Source of the DNA: Epiperipatus broadwayi
Lineage: Eukaryota > Onychophora > Udeonychophora > Euonychophora > Peripatidae
Length of the DNA stretch: 64,000 nt
Assembly (NCBI GenBank): GCA_028023455.1
Contig: JAQFVV010000056.1
Coordinates: 2,544,001-2,608,000 of the forward strand
Direction: 5' to 3'
Position 1 is the stretch's first letter, and each line of letters opens with the position of its first letter. The notes under the pieces were generated by a model. It was not told the DNA's origin, made no database searches, and saw only the letters and a list, made by a program, of their open reading frames with translations. Shown piece after piece: positions 53,701-64,000 of this stretch. The translations under genes were made by a program, and so were the position numbers.

Positions 53701-54475
53701 TGTTTCAAGAATGTGTAGTGAAATGAAGTACATTTACAAAACATATTACTCATGAAAAAAAAAAAGAAATTAAGTATTACTCTGTATGTGGGTATTTAAC
53801 TAAAAAAAACCAAATACATTAATCTATAATTGAGATTTAAAGTTTATATTTTGGTTAGGGATAATCTCCAGTTTAAAAAATAATTAGTGATAATCATTAA
53901 TGTATTTATCTAGAGTGGAACATGTCAAAATTATGGGTTGAGTAAATTTGACACTTGTAAATCAAAATGTAACAATTTTCTATTGATATATACTGAACAT
54001 ATAATAAAGGTATATGGGAAAGATTGTGAGCTGGATCATTTGATGAATACTGGTTCAGCATAAATCTATGTTGGGGTTCATTTATGCTTTAACGTGGTAG
54101 ACTGGAAGTTATTAAGTACATTTATAAAAAATATTACACACATACATATTAATCTTTAACTGAGGTTTAGTGTCCTTACTGAGATCTTTCAAGAATGTGT
54201 GATAGAATGGAGGTTATTAAGAACATCTATAAAAGATATTACACAGGGAAAAGAAAAATGAAGTTAAATTACTCCATATGTGTGTGTTTAATTAAAAATA
54301 GACATTAATCTTTAACCAAGGTTTAAGGTTCATATCGGAGGTAGGAATAATCTCTAGTTTAATAAAGAATTAGTGATAAATATTGATATACAGTATTTAT
54401 TTAGAATTGATTGTATCAAAGTTTTGGGTGGAATAAATTTGACACTTATAAATCAAAATATAACAATTTAAAAAA
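53701..54475. repeat. Diverged ~485-bp tandem duplication
   Basis: The block 53701-53976 (TTTCAAGAATGTGTAG to CAAAATGTAACAATTT) recurs at 54187-54472 with many differences. A partial unit (54090-54186) lies between them. All share a GTTTA..AATTAGTGATAA segment. Non-coding. Confidence 0.75.
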
Positions 54476-56171
54476 AAACACATATCAATTTTTTTGACAT
54501 ATTTGATCTCAAATGTTTTTGGCGCACTTTTATTTTTATAAATTATGACATTGCGCTTAATAAGAATTAATATTTATAAATTATGAGACTAATGTGATTT
54601 TATTTAAATCTATCTTTTCTTTGCTCTTTCCACTAGCACTTAATTTTTTTTCATAAAACTATTCTTAAATACATCAGTAAGAGTAAACATAATTATATCA
54701 CTATGCTAAATAATTTAGTCCAATAACAAAAATAGTGTTTTTAAGTGCTTTTCAAGTGAAAAAAAATAGAAAAACAATTATATTTTGTTCATTTGATCTT
54801 TAAATATTGACTGATTTTTTATAGCCATATAATTAATAAAATTATTTTTACTCATCAATCTAATTTTTTTTTCTCAACAATTAAATAAAGGGCTTCTTAT
54901 CAATTATTTAATAAAATAATATCTTAAATATTTGAATGCTTTTATTGTTTAGGAGTTCATAGGAAGTTCAAATACCAGAAATGCCAGTAGTGGGATTGGT
55001 ACTAGAATCCATGTTCCAGAGTTTATCACAGCATTGAACCACATAGAGCCAAAAGAATGCATTATATACATCAAACCTCTAATTCAATAAAAATGAAATA
55101 GCCTTCAAATAGTTTACTAAAAAGTGGAAACTTTTTCAGTATTTCTCCAAAACAAAAACAGCAGACATCATTCATCAGGTTTGTCAAATTTTAAAAGGTC
55201 AGAATTTTTTATTGATTTACTCTCTAGCTAAAATATCCTTGACTCCATCAATTTTGTTTAGCCTTTTAGGCTGGTATTATGTGTATTACCTGAAAAAAAA
55301 AAAGACTGTTTCGAACTTGAAAAAGATCTAATATTTATCTAGATTGGATTTAAAGTCAGGTTGTAGCATATTTAGTAGATACCTTATCATTATGGCATAA
55401 TGTTCTCAAACTTTAATATAATATATTAAATATTTATATAGTATTTATGAATCAAAGCAAAATTCCATTATTGTATTACAAATACAAAAACCAACATCAC
55501 AAATAAACCTACAAGTTTGTGCTTCCAGAAACTTATTGTTTTATAATTTCTGGGGACTAATACACATTGGCTTGCACTTAATTTATTTGGTCTCATTCTA
55601 TATATTTAAATGTTTACATTTCCATTAGAAACTTCATAAATATTTTTTAAGGGATAATTATTGTGTTTGATGAGAGAACTTTTTGCAGTCATGTATATGT
55701 CTTTACATCATCAACTTTATTTCAAATACTGATTATACACTATACATAAATCATTATAAAATTTGATACTGTTTTGTAATATATATATATATATATATAT
55801 ATATACTGTATTAGAACATGGGTTTAAACCTTGTGATTTCCACCTCATTAAAAATAAACGGGCAATTTCTTTAATAAAAATAAATACATTATATTTCTTT
55901 TCAATTATATTTTTAATTGTTTAAAATGGTATATTTAAAATATATGTAAAGCCTTGCATGGCCATGTATTGCTGTAATGAAGTAAATTCAATTAGTCAGC
56001 TTTATTCAAGTTTTCAAAAAGAATGAGAGATAAAAAATAAAACTACATTTTTTTTGTAAATTAAAAATATTTTGCTTTTAATTATTTTTGTTATGTTAAA
56101 CATATCTTTTGTTAGTAGATAAACAGATGTAATTCATCAATAAAAATATTGTCATTGATTTTTTTTTTTCA
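54476..56171. other. AT-rich spacer with (AT)n
   Basis: Includes an (AT)n run at 55779-55805. No gene recognised. Confidence 0.5.
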
Positions 56172-56357
56172 AGTTAAAAATCATATTGATTAAAAACAAA
56201 AGAGAAAGGAAAAAATCTAAAGTAAAACCTTTGTTAGTTTGTTTTCATGGATCTGTCATGTAATAGAGAGATTTTGGCTCTAAAAATGAATTTATTTTTT
56301 TGTTCACTCTTTTTTTGACTGCAGCTGACCTAGAATGAAAAATTCAAACTTATTACA

Positions 56358-56484
56358 AAAAAAAATTTTTTTTTTTTTTTTGGTGGAGAGGAACCACACC
56401 CCCCACCAAGCAAAGAAGTGGGTGGGGGGGGGGGGGGGGTGGGCGCCCCGCCCGCCGGTTTTAAAAAAAAAAAAAAAAAAAAAA
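56358..56484. other. Homopolymer-bounded GC-rich segment
   Basis: A run of T (~15), a GC-rich core with 16 consecutive G (56424-56439) and CGCCCCGCCCGCCGG, then an A run (~23). The matching position of copy B lacks it. It is either a small insertion with unusual composition or a sequencing/assembly error. Confidence 0.6.
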
Positions 56485-57611
56485 AGAATCATTCATTACC
56501 ATAAATTTTGGTTGAAACCAATAGTAATAATTGTGACTGAAGTGGAAGTTCACTTTTCCAATAAAGAAATGAAAAATAGTAGCTAGGGTAATGTAAGCAC
56601 CAATATGAGTAAATTTGGCTTTATAAGTACTGATGATGCTTTCATCACTAGGGGATGGCTGGTCTACTTGTAAGAATGTTTTCACATTTCTAAAGTGTTA
56701 TTAGAATAGTCTGCTGAAGAAAAGAGAAAGAGAAAATGAAGGAATATCAGTAAAAAAAAGAACTCTCATAGCCAATACTTCCAAGAGGCCAGACCCGCAT
56801 CCAATTACATTATTATTTTATCTACAGGAATGCAAGTTAACTTTGAAAAGTATATACATTTGTTCCAAAATAAGATGGATAGTCTTTTTTATTGCAATAA
56901 ATCACCAGATATTAGACTGTTGAAACATCTATCATGACATTTAAGAAAATTATCCAAGAAATACATGTTCACACCTAACAGCAATTCCAGAGAAGTCCAA
57001 GATAGTACATACTGTGAACTATTAATTTAAATAAACTCAAAATAAAGAAATAAGAATATTCTATTTTTGTGTATTGTTTTTTATTTCATGTCCTTGAATA
57101 TATTAATTGTCAGTATATACTTTTTTAAATTGATATTTCCCTCCTTTTTTGTATCTGGATTAATCATACATACATATTTATTATTATTGTGGTATAAAAG
57201 AAAATGCTTATTTATTTTTTGGCAATTATATGAAGTTTGGAAATACACTTGTAATTTAATTTTTATTATTATTAAATCATTAATTTTATTAAAATATTTT
57301 ATTTATTTTTGGCAGCATTCTAAATAGTTATAAAATTATATAAGTTGAGTGATATGTGTATGTGTGCATGATTTATACAATTAATTATCAAAAGGGAGAT
57401 TAAAGAGTTAGCAGTAATAGGTAATACCAATCAAAAAAATAATAATGAGGATTGATTTATCACATGCTAATAAAATGCCCTAATATCTAAAATGGCTGGC
57501 ATTCATTGATTATCAATCTTTTATTATCATGTGATTAATTAGCTAACTGCTAACAGAATTATAGTAAAAATATAATTAAACACTCATTAAAAATATATGT
57601 ATAGTCTTGCA

Positions 57612-57707
57612 TTGGTGATCGAGAGGTCAGCGCGACTACCTTGCACTTGCAAGCAGTTGCCCGGGTTGTGGGTTGTGTCCCACCCGATGCTATGACACTT
57701 AAAAAAA
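57612..57707 (+). mobile_element. tRNA-derived SINE, second copy
   Basis: Same family as 28261-28362, with the A-box-like TGATCGAGAGG retained. The B-box is decayed (GGGTTGTGTCCC), so it is probably transcriptionally dead. A short A-tail follows. Comparison with copy B (around 60160), which lacks it, gives an empty site; the likely target duplication is ATATATGTATA-like. Confidence 0.85.
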
Positions 57708-58103
57708 TATATATGTATATTGAAAATAAAAATAATCGGTCTGGAATATTTAATCACACAATTGGAAAAGTGTGAATTGTGCAAGGCTCCCAGATCTGAA
57801 TTTTACCAATATATTTGATATCCAATGGGGAGCTGATTATATTGAGTTTTATTATTCAAAGGAGTTAAAACATTTAATTAAATTTGTTTACTCAATGACT
57901 CTATAATACCATCTAAAATATTATTTTAAAATTATTATAGACCCTAAGGCAAGAATCAGAATATTTGATAAAGTATAATAAAATATAAATGAAATCACAC
58001 ACATTGATATATTTTGCATGGATATGGAGGAAAGAATGAATAGTTATTGTTATTAAATAAATAAAAGTTAGATTTAGTCATTAATAAAAAAGATAATAAA
58101 ATA

Positions 58104-58697
58104 ATGCAGGTTATAAAAATTATAAATTATGCAGAAATATCTAGGTGGGTAGGTGAGCCATTTGAGGCAGATAGAATTATTGTTTTTTATGATAGTTTGA
58201 AAGTACATATTATTAATAGTATTTTAATTAGTATTTATTTGAAATTATATGAAAGAAATATAGTATTGTTTAAACAGAAAAAAATAAAAGAACAGTCCAT
58301 AGAGGATGTGAATAAACTGCCAGAAGAGAATACAGATGCAATGAATATGTTATTTGAAATGTTGCAAAAAATAAAATCATAAAAAGAAAATGCAAAAGAG
58401 TTATAAGAAATGCTGCAAAAGAATGAGCTAAAATTTGAGGAAGTACAGATGAAATATCAATGGTCACAAAAAGAAAACATGAAGATGCTCCTAGAAATGT
58501 AATTGAAACAAAAAATGTTGTATAAAGCCAATAAAATAATACTTGTAGAGACCAAGAAAAATGTTAAAGTGATTGCTGAGAACTTAATTCTGAATGAGTA
58601 TTTTAATGAGAAAGCAAATGAAGAAAAAAGTCAACTAATCGTACCAAATATGGTAAAAACCATTAAAGAAGTACAAACAGATTTAATTTATATATAA
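58104..58697 (+). pseudogene. Broken helical, possibly gag-like ORF
   Basis: One frame of 198 codons carries three stops (58380, then near 58402 and 58500). The product is strongly helical, with repeated MLFEMLQK / EMLQKNELKFEE / MKMLLEM units suggesting a coiled coil. Such repeats occur in Gag N-termini of LTR elements, but no protease, RT or zinc knuckle follows. It lies between the two copies of the 1.6-kb duplication. Function not assigned. Confidence 0.4.
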
Positions 58698-58711
58698 AAA
58701 TTTTATTTTTA

Positions 58712-60230
58712 TCCCAAGTTAAAAATCATATTGATTAAAAATGAAAGCGATAAGAAAAAAATTAAAGCAAAACTTTTGTTAGTTTGTTGGGGTAGGTCTG
58801 TCATATAATGGAGAGATTTTGACTATAAAAATGAGTTTCTTTCATTGTTCTCTGAATTTAAAGCAAAACTTTTGTTAGTTTGTTTGTGGTAGATCTGTCA
58901 TGTAATGGACAGATTTTGGCTATAAAAATGAGTTTCTTTCATTGTTCTCTATCTTTCTTCCAGAAGCTGATCTAAACCTGAAGGACGCAAATTTATTATT
59001 AGGAAAAATATTATTCACTGCCATAAATTGCTGTTGAAATCACTAATAATAATCATAATTGGGACAGAAGCTCACTTATTAGTAAAAAAATGGAAAATAG
59101 TTACTGAGATAATGTGAATATCAATATATTATATAAATAATATCAACAAATCAAAAATCCTTCTCCTTTTTTTTTGATTTGTTGATATTATTGTAGAACA
59201 TATATATTTTAAAAGAAAAAGTGAATGTTCGTTTGCTATGTTATAATATATGATTATATAAATACTGACTATGTGTTCATTGCCAGGGAATGGCTGTTCT
59301 GCATATCTAAAGTTTTATTAGAATAATCTTCTAAAGAAGAGAGGGAGAAAGAATGAATTCTGATTAAACAATGCTTTTCCAAGAGGCCAGATCTGCAGCT
59401 AAATACATTATTATTTTATCTATGTGTATACAAGTTAATTTTGAAAGAAAATATAAATTTGTACAAAATTTAAAATTACCAGCTATAAGACATTAAAAGC
59501 ATCTATCATGACATTTAAGAAAATTGACTAGAAAAATATATGCACACATAACAGCAACTCCAAAAAACGTGAGATAGTATGTACTGTGAACTATTAATTT
59601 AAATGAGTTCAAAATACAGAGATGAGAATAGTCTATTTTTGTTTATTGTTTTTTTATTTCTTCATGGTCTTGAGTATTTTTTTTAAATTAATATTTTCCT
59701 TTTTTTGTATCTGAATTAATTATATATCCATTTTTATTATTATTATGGTGTAAAAGAAAATATTTATTTATTTTTTGGAAATTATATGAGGTTTGGAAAT
59801 GCATTTGTAATTTCATTTTTATGGTTATTAAATTATTAATTTTATTAAAATGTTTTATTTATTTTTGGAAGCATTCCAAAATAGTTACAAAATTGTATAA
59901 GTTGAGTGATATGTGCATGCATGCATGATTTATACAATTAGTTATTAAAAGAAGATTAAAGAGTTAGCAGTTATGAGTAATACTAGTCTAAGAAAAATAA
60001 TAATAATGAGGGTTGATTCATCATGTGATAATGAAATGGCATAGTATCTAAAATGGCTGGTCTCATTAATTATAAATCATTCATCATCATGTGATCTATT
60101 AGCTAACTGCCAACAGAATTATAGTGAAAATATAGGTAAGTTCTCATTAAAAGTATATATAAGTTGTAAATAGAGATAACCAGTATTACATTTGATCACA
60201 TAACTGTAGCAATGTGTATTGTGTGAATAA
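58712..60230. repeat. Long duplicated block, copy B
   Basis: Counterpart of 56172-57785. It carries its own 96-bp internal tandem duplication (58762-58857 and 58858-58953) and a foldback insertion at about 59131-59250, both absent from copy A. Confidence 0.65.
59138..59190. repeat. 20-bp perfect inverted repeat (foldback insertion)
   Basis: TAATATCAACAAATCAAAAA at 59138-59157 faces its exact complement at 59171-59190 across a 13-nt loop. It forms part of ~110 bp present only in copy B of the duplication. Confidence 0.85.
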
Positions 60231-61020
60231 GACCTTCTAAGATCATTTAGCTGTATGGTACACAATGTACACATATCTTAAAATTGAAACAAAACATTCA
60301 TAATAAATATTGCCAGTGGAAAAATTAATTTTTGGTATTTGATGTTGAATATCTTTTTCATTACAAAATACAAGCATCTAAGTAATATATAAATTAAAAG
60401 ATCTAGTAGAAGCATTCACTTTTCATGAGATTATGTATATTTATTTTTGAAAGCATTCCAAAATAGTTATAAAATTGTATAAGTTGAGTGATATGTGGAC
60501 GTGTGCATGATTTATACAATTGGTTATCAAAAGGGAGATTAAAGAGTTAGCAGTTATGGGTAATACGAGTCTAAAAAATAATAGTAATAATGAGGGTTGG
60601 TTTATCATGTGATAATGAAATCTCATAGTACCTAAAATGGCTAGCCTCAGTAATTATAAGTCATCATCATGTGATCTACTGGCTAACTGCTAACAGAATT
60701 ATAGTGAAAATATAGATAATCTCTCATTAAAAGTATATATATGTTGTAAATAGAAATAATCAGTCTACAGCATTTGGTCACATAACTAGGGCCATGTGTA
60801 TTGTGTGAATAAGATCTTCTAAAATCATTTATCTGTGTGATACACAAATATAGTAAAACAGATATCATAAAATTGTAACAAAACATTCATAATATTGTCA
60901 GTGGAAGCATTAATGTTTTGGTATTTAATGTTGAATATCTTTTTCATTACAAAATACAAGCATCTAAGTAATATATAAATAAAAAAATCTAGTAGAAGCA
61001 TTCACTTTTCATGAGATTAT
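59853..61020. repeat. ~585-bp tandem duplication
   Basis: Sequence 59853-60436 repeats at 60437-61020, both ending GCATTCACTTTTCATGAG. The first unit is the 3' part of copy B extended to the right. Non-coding; short frames here (e.g. 60441-60626) are chance. Confidence 0.8.
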
Positions 61021-62489
61021 TTAACTACCAAAAGATAAGATTTTCAATCCTTGATTTACTGTCTTAATAGAAATATATATAATTTTATGAGCTGATTGAT
61101 AATTTTCTTGCACTCTCAATGTATGTTGGTCTATTAATTTAATAAATATGACGCTAGATGATTATGTTACTATTTTATTATTTTAGTACATATTTACTAA
61201 AACTAAAAACTTCTCAGGAGTATCAAAATGAGAAATTCTATCTTTTAAAGAAATTAAGATCAAAACGCATTAATATCATTTAACATATCAGCACGTTGAA
61301 TAAGAATTGAAAAAATAACCAGAAATGACAACATTTTCATCTACTAAAGATGATTGAATGATAGCATATTGTTAGTTAAGTAAATTTAATAAAGATTTGA
61401 GAGATTATCAGCTCTTAAAATTATTATATATTACAATGTCATTGTTTAATTATCCTATTATATATAAATAAATTATACTTTTAACAAATTTTAAAAATTC
61501 ACATATAAGAAACTCTTAAAAACTGATATTAAACTCAAATAACTATTTAAATTAACTCTTCAAGAGGATCATTTCATGATTTACAACAGCATTCTTCAAC
61601 TAGCGATGTAGAATACTAGTAGTACTCCAATGGATGTATGATCATCCTAGAAAATCCATTTGGCTAGTTATTTTAGTATGTTGTTAAAATTGGTAAGAGT
61701 TTGTTATATATGAATTTATTGATTGGTATGATATAAATTTTAAGGAGTAATTTGAGATGTAGAAAAATATATATAAAAATTAATTGAGAGAAATATATAC
61801 AAAAAAAAAAAACACCAAACAAAATTATTTAGGTAAACAGCTATTTTTTATATTTCAACAATAGGAGTTGGTTTTTAACAGAAAAATAAAGTAAAATGGC
61901 AGTGTTCAAAAATTACAAGTCATTTGCAACATATTGAACAAAAAATCCTATTGGTTAAAGATTTTATATAAGAAGTTTAGACCAACCAACAAATTTATTT
62001 TAGTGTACATTAAAAAGACTGCATTATTTTCTAACCAAACTACCCAAAGGGCTTTAAACAATTTAAAAATGTGCACTATATATATATGATTATTCACCAT
62101 AAGCCATTCTGACCTCTCATATGTAGAACAACAAAATTGGCAAACAAGGGCTTTAAACATGCCATCAATAGATTTTCAATGATATAAATGGCTAAAGAGT
62201 TGGAGAGTGGAGAAGATTGAGGCCCATCCATTAAAGTTTGAAGATTTGTTATCTCAATATAAGCTGAGCACTGATTATACATATGCGTGGGAAATTATGA
62301 TCTGGACCAACTGATGATATGTATATTGGAGATCATTTATGTTTATTACATGCATGTGGTCATGTGCATCAGTTGTGTTAGTAAATGATTAAAGGAAGCT
62401 TGAAAGTCTGGGCTCAAATCCCCTCCAATTTCACTGAGATTAAAGTATATATACTAAGCTTGTGCTTAAATATTAAAGATAAAAGAATG
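61021..62489. other. AT-rich spacer
   Basis: Nothing recognised. Short minus-strand frames at 61948-62282 have no recognisable motif. Confidence 0.5.
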
Positions 62490-63580
62490 CATTAGAAAAC
62501 TTGGTAATTTAAAGATATGATAGTGTCTATGTTTAAGTTCATTTTATGTGAGTATAGATCTTGAATTAAAAAAAAACATTTTTTTTGCTTTCTCTCTCTT
62601 GTGGGGCTCAAATCATCAATTGAATGATTCAGCCTGTCTTCAATATTATGAAAAATGCCAAATGTCTGGTTAGTTATGCTAATTTGTAGACTATTTGCTG
62701 ATTCATTTACATGATCATTTAAACATGTATTACTCTGTCTTAAATATATTAAAGTTACACTTTTACAATTGACATAGTTAGGGATATACCATTTAAAATT
62801 ATCACTAGTGTTTTGGACTATTTTTGTCACAACAATATGTTTGCATGTAAAGTATCTTTCATCACTACATGGAAAACAATCTTTTTTGATACAGAATTGC
62901 TGATCTATGTCTTTGATCTATAACATTAGGTATATTGGAAAAGATAGATTTTAAATAATCTGTAGAACTTAATATGTTGAAATGTTTTTTAATATATGAT
63001 TAATATTAGGTAAGTTACTATTAAAAATAAGAACCAATAGTGGAACATCTAATTGTTTCTTGTTCTTCTGAGGTACAACATGTTGTTTTCTTTTAGTTAC
63101 TGAAAACTTTATTACTTTATCCAACAAAATTTTAGAATATCTCATACTCACCAATGTATAATATAGAACTTCAGTGTTTACTTGAAGAAATTTCTTATTA
63201 CTACAAATCCTTCTAGTTCATAAAAATAGACTATAAGAGATATTAACCTTTAAATGTTTTAGATAATTAATATGAATATGTATATAGTGATGGTTATCAG
63301 CCAGTTTACTATATTTACTAATAATAAAAACTTTATTAGTGTAAATAATTTCAATATCAAGAAAATGAGAAAAAATTCATTGTAAATTTATATTTTTATT
63401 AAAATTATTTATATAATCATAGAATATATAAAGTTCAAGTTCATTATGTTACCAAATCATGAAAATATCATCTATTAATATAAGCCAAATATGAAGTTTC
63501 AGCCTAGTATTTAAAAGATAGCAGTTTTATATACAATTAAATTTGTTTGTATTATATATATATATATTGTACCGGTTAAC
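62490..63580 (-). pseudogene. PLE-3: degenerate Penelope-like element
   Basis: Read on the minus strand from 63580, an RT active-site block (LILIDDIFMIW, the xxDD box) appears near 63440-63480. FLDIEIIYTNK follows near 63350, then the PLE connector LLVLIFNSNLPNINHILK near 63030. A cysteine segment (KDCFPCSDERYFTCKHIV) lies near 62840-62890. The nuclease tail is at 62492-62800 with LNHSIDDLSPTRERK, where related elements have HSIxDL. The GIY-YIG core itself is largely lost, and stops and frameshifts are frequent. It belongs to a third PLE lineage distinct from PLE-1 and PLE-2. Confidence 0.65.
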
Positions 63581-64000
63581 CACTTACTCCATTAATATAA
63601 GCATGCACACAAATCAAACATGAAAAGAAATATGGTGGCATGCTGGAATAAGGAGAAATTTAAATACTTTACCGTAATGCTATTACAGACACAAAAGATA
63701 CTTATAAAATGTTGATTCTTGCATATCTTTGGGGGATGACTCTAAACCAACCTCTCGTGCCACACCCAGTAGGAAAATTAATTCTCCTCCTGAAAGGATA
63801 TGCAAGTTCAACTATTATGGGGCATATATGCAGGTAAATAATTATTCAAACAAAATTAATAAACAAGTATCCTCATGATAAATAAAGATCTAAGACCCGG
63901 TAAGATGATTTTCCATTTTCTAGCTCAGCGTACTTTATTCTCAGTTAAAGAATGGGGATCGGAAAACTCACACAATTAATTACTAATATAGTTAGAGAAA
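63581..64000. other. AT-rich window edge
   Basis: Nothing recognised. The 5' part of PLE-3 should lie here if present but is not readable. Confidence 0.4.

Larger units (their letters stand above)
56172..57785. repeat. Long duplicated block, copy A
   Basis: Aligns with 58712-60230 along most of its length (both start AGTTAAAAATCATATTGATT). It contains two insertions missing from copy B: the homopolymer-rich segment at 56358-56484 and the SINE at 57612-57707. With copy B it flanks a broken helical ORF, so the pair could be LTRs of a decayed element; TG...CA ends and a primer-binding site are not evident. Confidence 0.65.

Noticed and set aside
56304-56685. Proline- and phenylalanine-rich frames
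   Set aside because: They translate the homopolymer island.

Overview
This window is very AT-rich eukaryotic, almost certainly metazoan, DNA, and I could not find a single intact host gene, rRNA or tRNA in it. It reads as intergenic or intronic sequence built from transposable-element remains. It holds three different Penelope-like elements (PLEs) with GIY-YIG endonuclease regions, an RTE-type LINE family (one long and two short copies), a degenerate Ty3/gypsy element, a hAT DNA transposon with target-site duplications, tRNA-derived SINEs, hairpin (MITE-like) elements and long (AT)n/(ATA)n microsatellites. This mix suggests an invertebrate, but the sequence alone does not name the species.

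Layout. 1-5.2 kb: AT-rich, nothing recognised. 5.2-8.7 kb: a 238-bp hairpin element, then PLE-1 as two head-to-head copies. 8.7-11.4 kb and 14.0-19.6 kb: two copies of an unrecognised ~2.7-kb repeat. The second copy carries two later insertions, one of 765 bp at TTAA and one of 2,165 bp bounded by TGTAACGA...TCGTTACA. 13.0-13.6 kb: a charged open frame with one stop. 22.3-25.0 kb: RTE LINE on the minus strand. 26.6 kb: (ATA)n. 28.3 kb: tRNA-SINE with TSD. 29.5 kb: MITE hairpin. 35.1-35.5 kb: GC-rich structured island. 36.9-37.7 kb: second RTE copy. 38.3 kb: SINE fragment. 39.7-42.6 kb: PLE-2 between identical 112-bp direct repeats. 44.0-46.7 kb: gypsy remnant. 48.7-49.0 kb: third RTE copy. 49.36-52.34 kb: hAT element with 8-bp TSD, itself invaded by an inverted pair of hammerhead-ribozyme units. 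52.4-53.2 kb: another LINE 3' fragment. 53.7-54.5 and 56.2-61.0 kb: diverged duplications. 62.5-63.6 kb: PLE-3 remnant.

The most interesting object is at 51.39-52.08 kb. Two inverted copies of a hammerhead-containing unit have their sequence blocks in circularly permuted order, as expected if they derive from a tandem or circular RNA (retrozyme-like or PLE terminal-repeat-like). The minus-strand copy retains every core position of a minimal type I hammerhead. Similar but decayed motifs lie at the PLE-1 ends, in the 5.25-kb hairpin and at 43.6 kb.

Nothing here forms an operon or host pathway. The relationships between features are those of nested insertion, so relative ages can be read from who interrupts whom. 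Coding regions are marked as pseudogenes because all carry stops, frameshifts or truncations.
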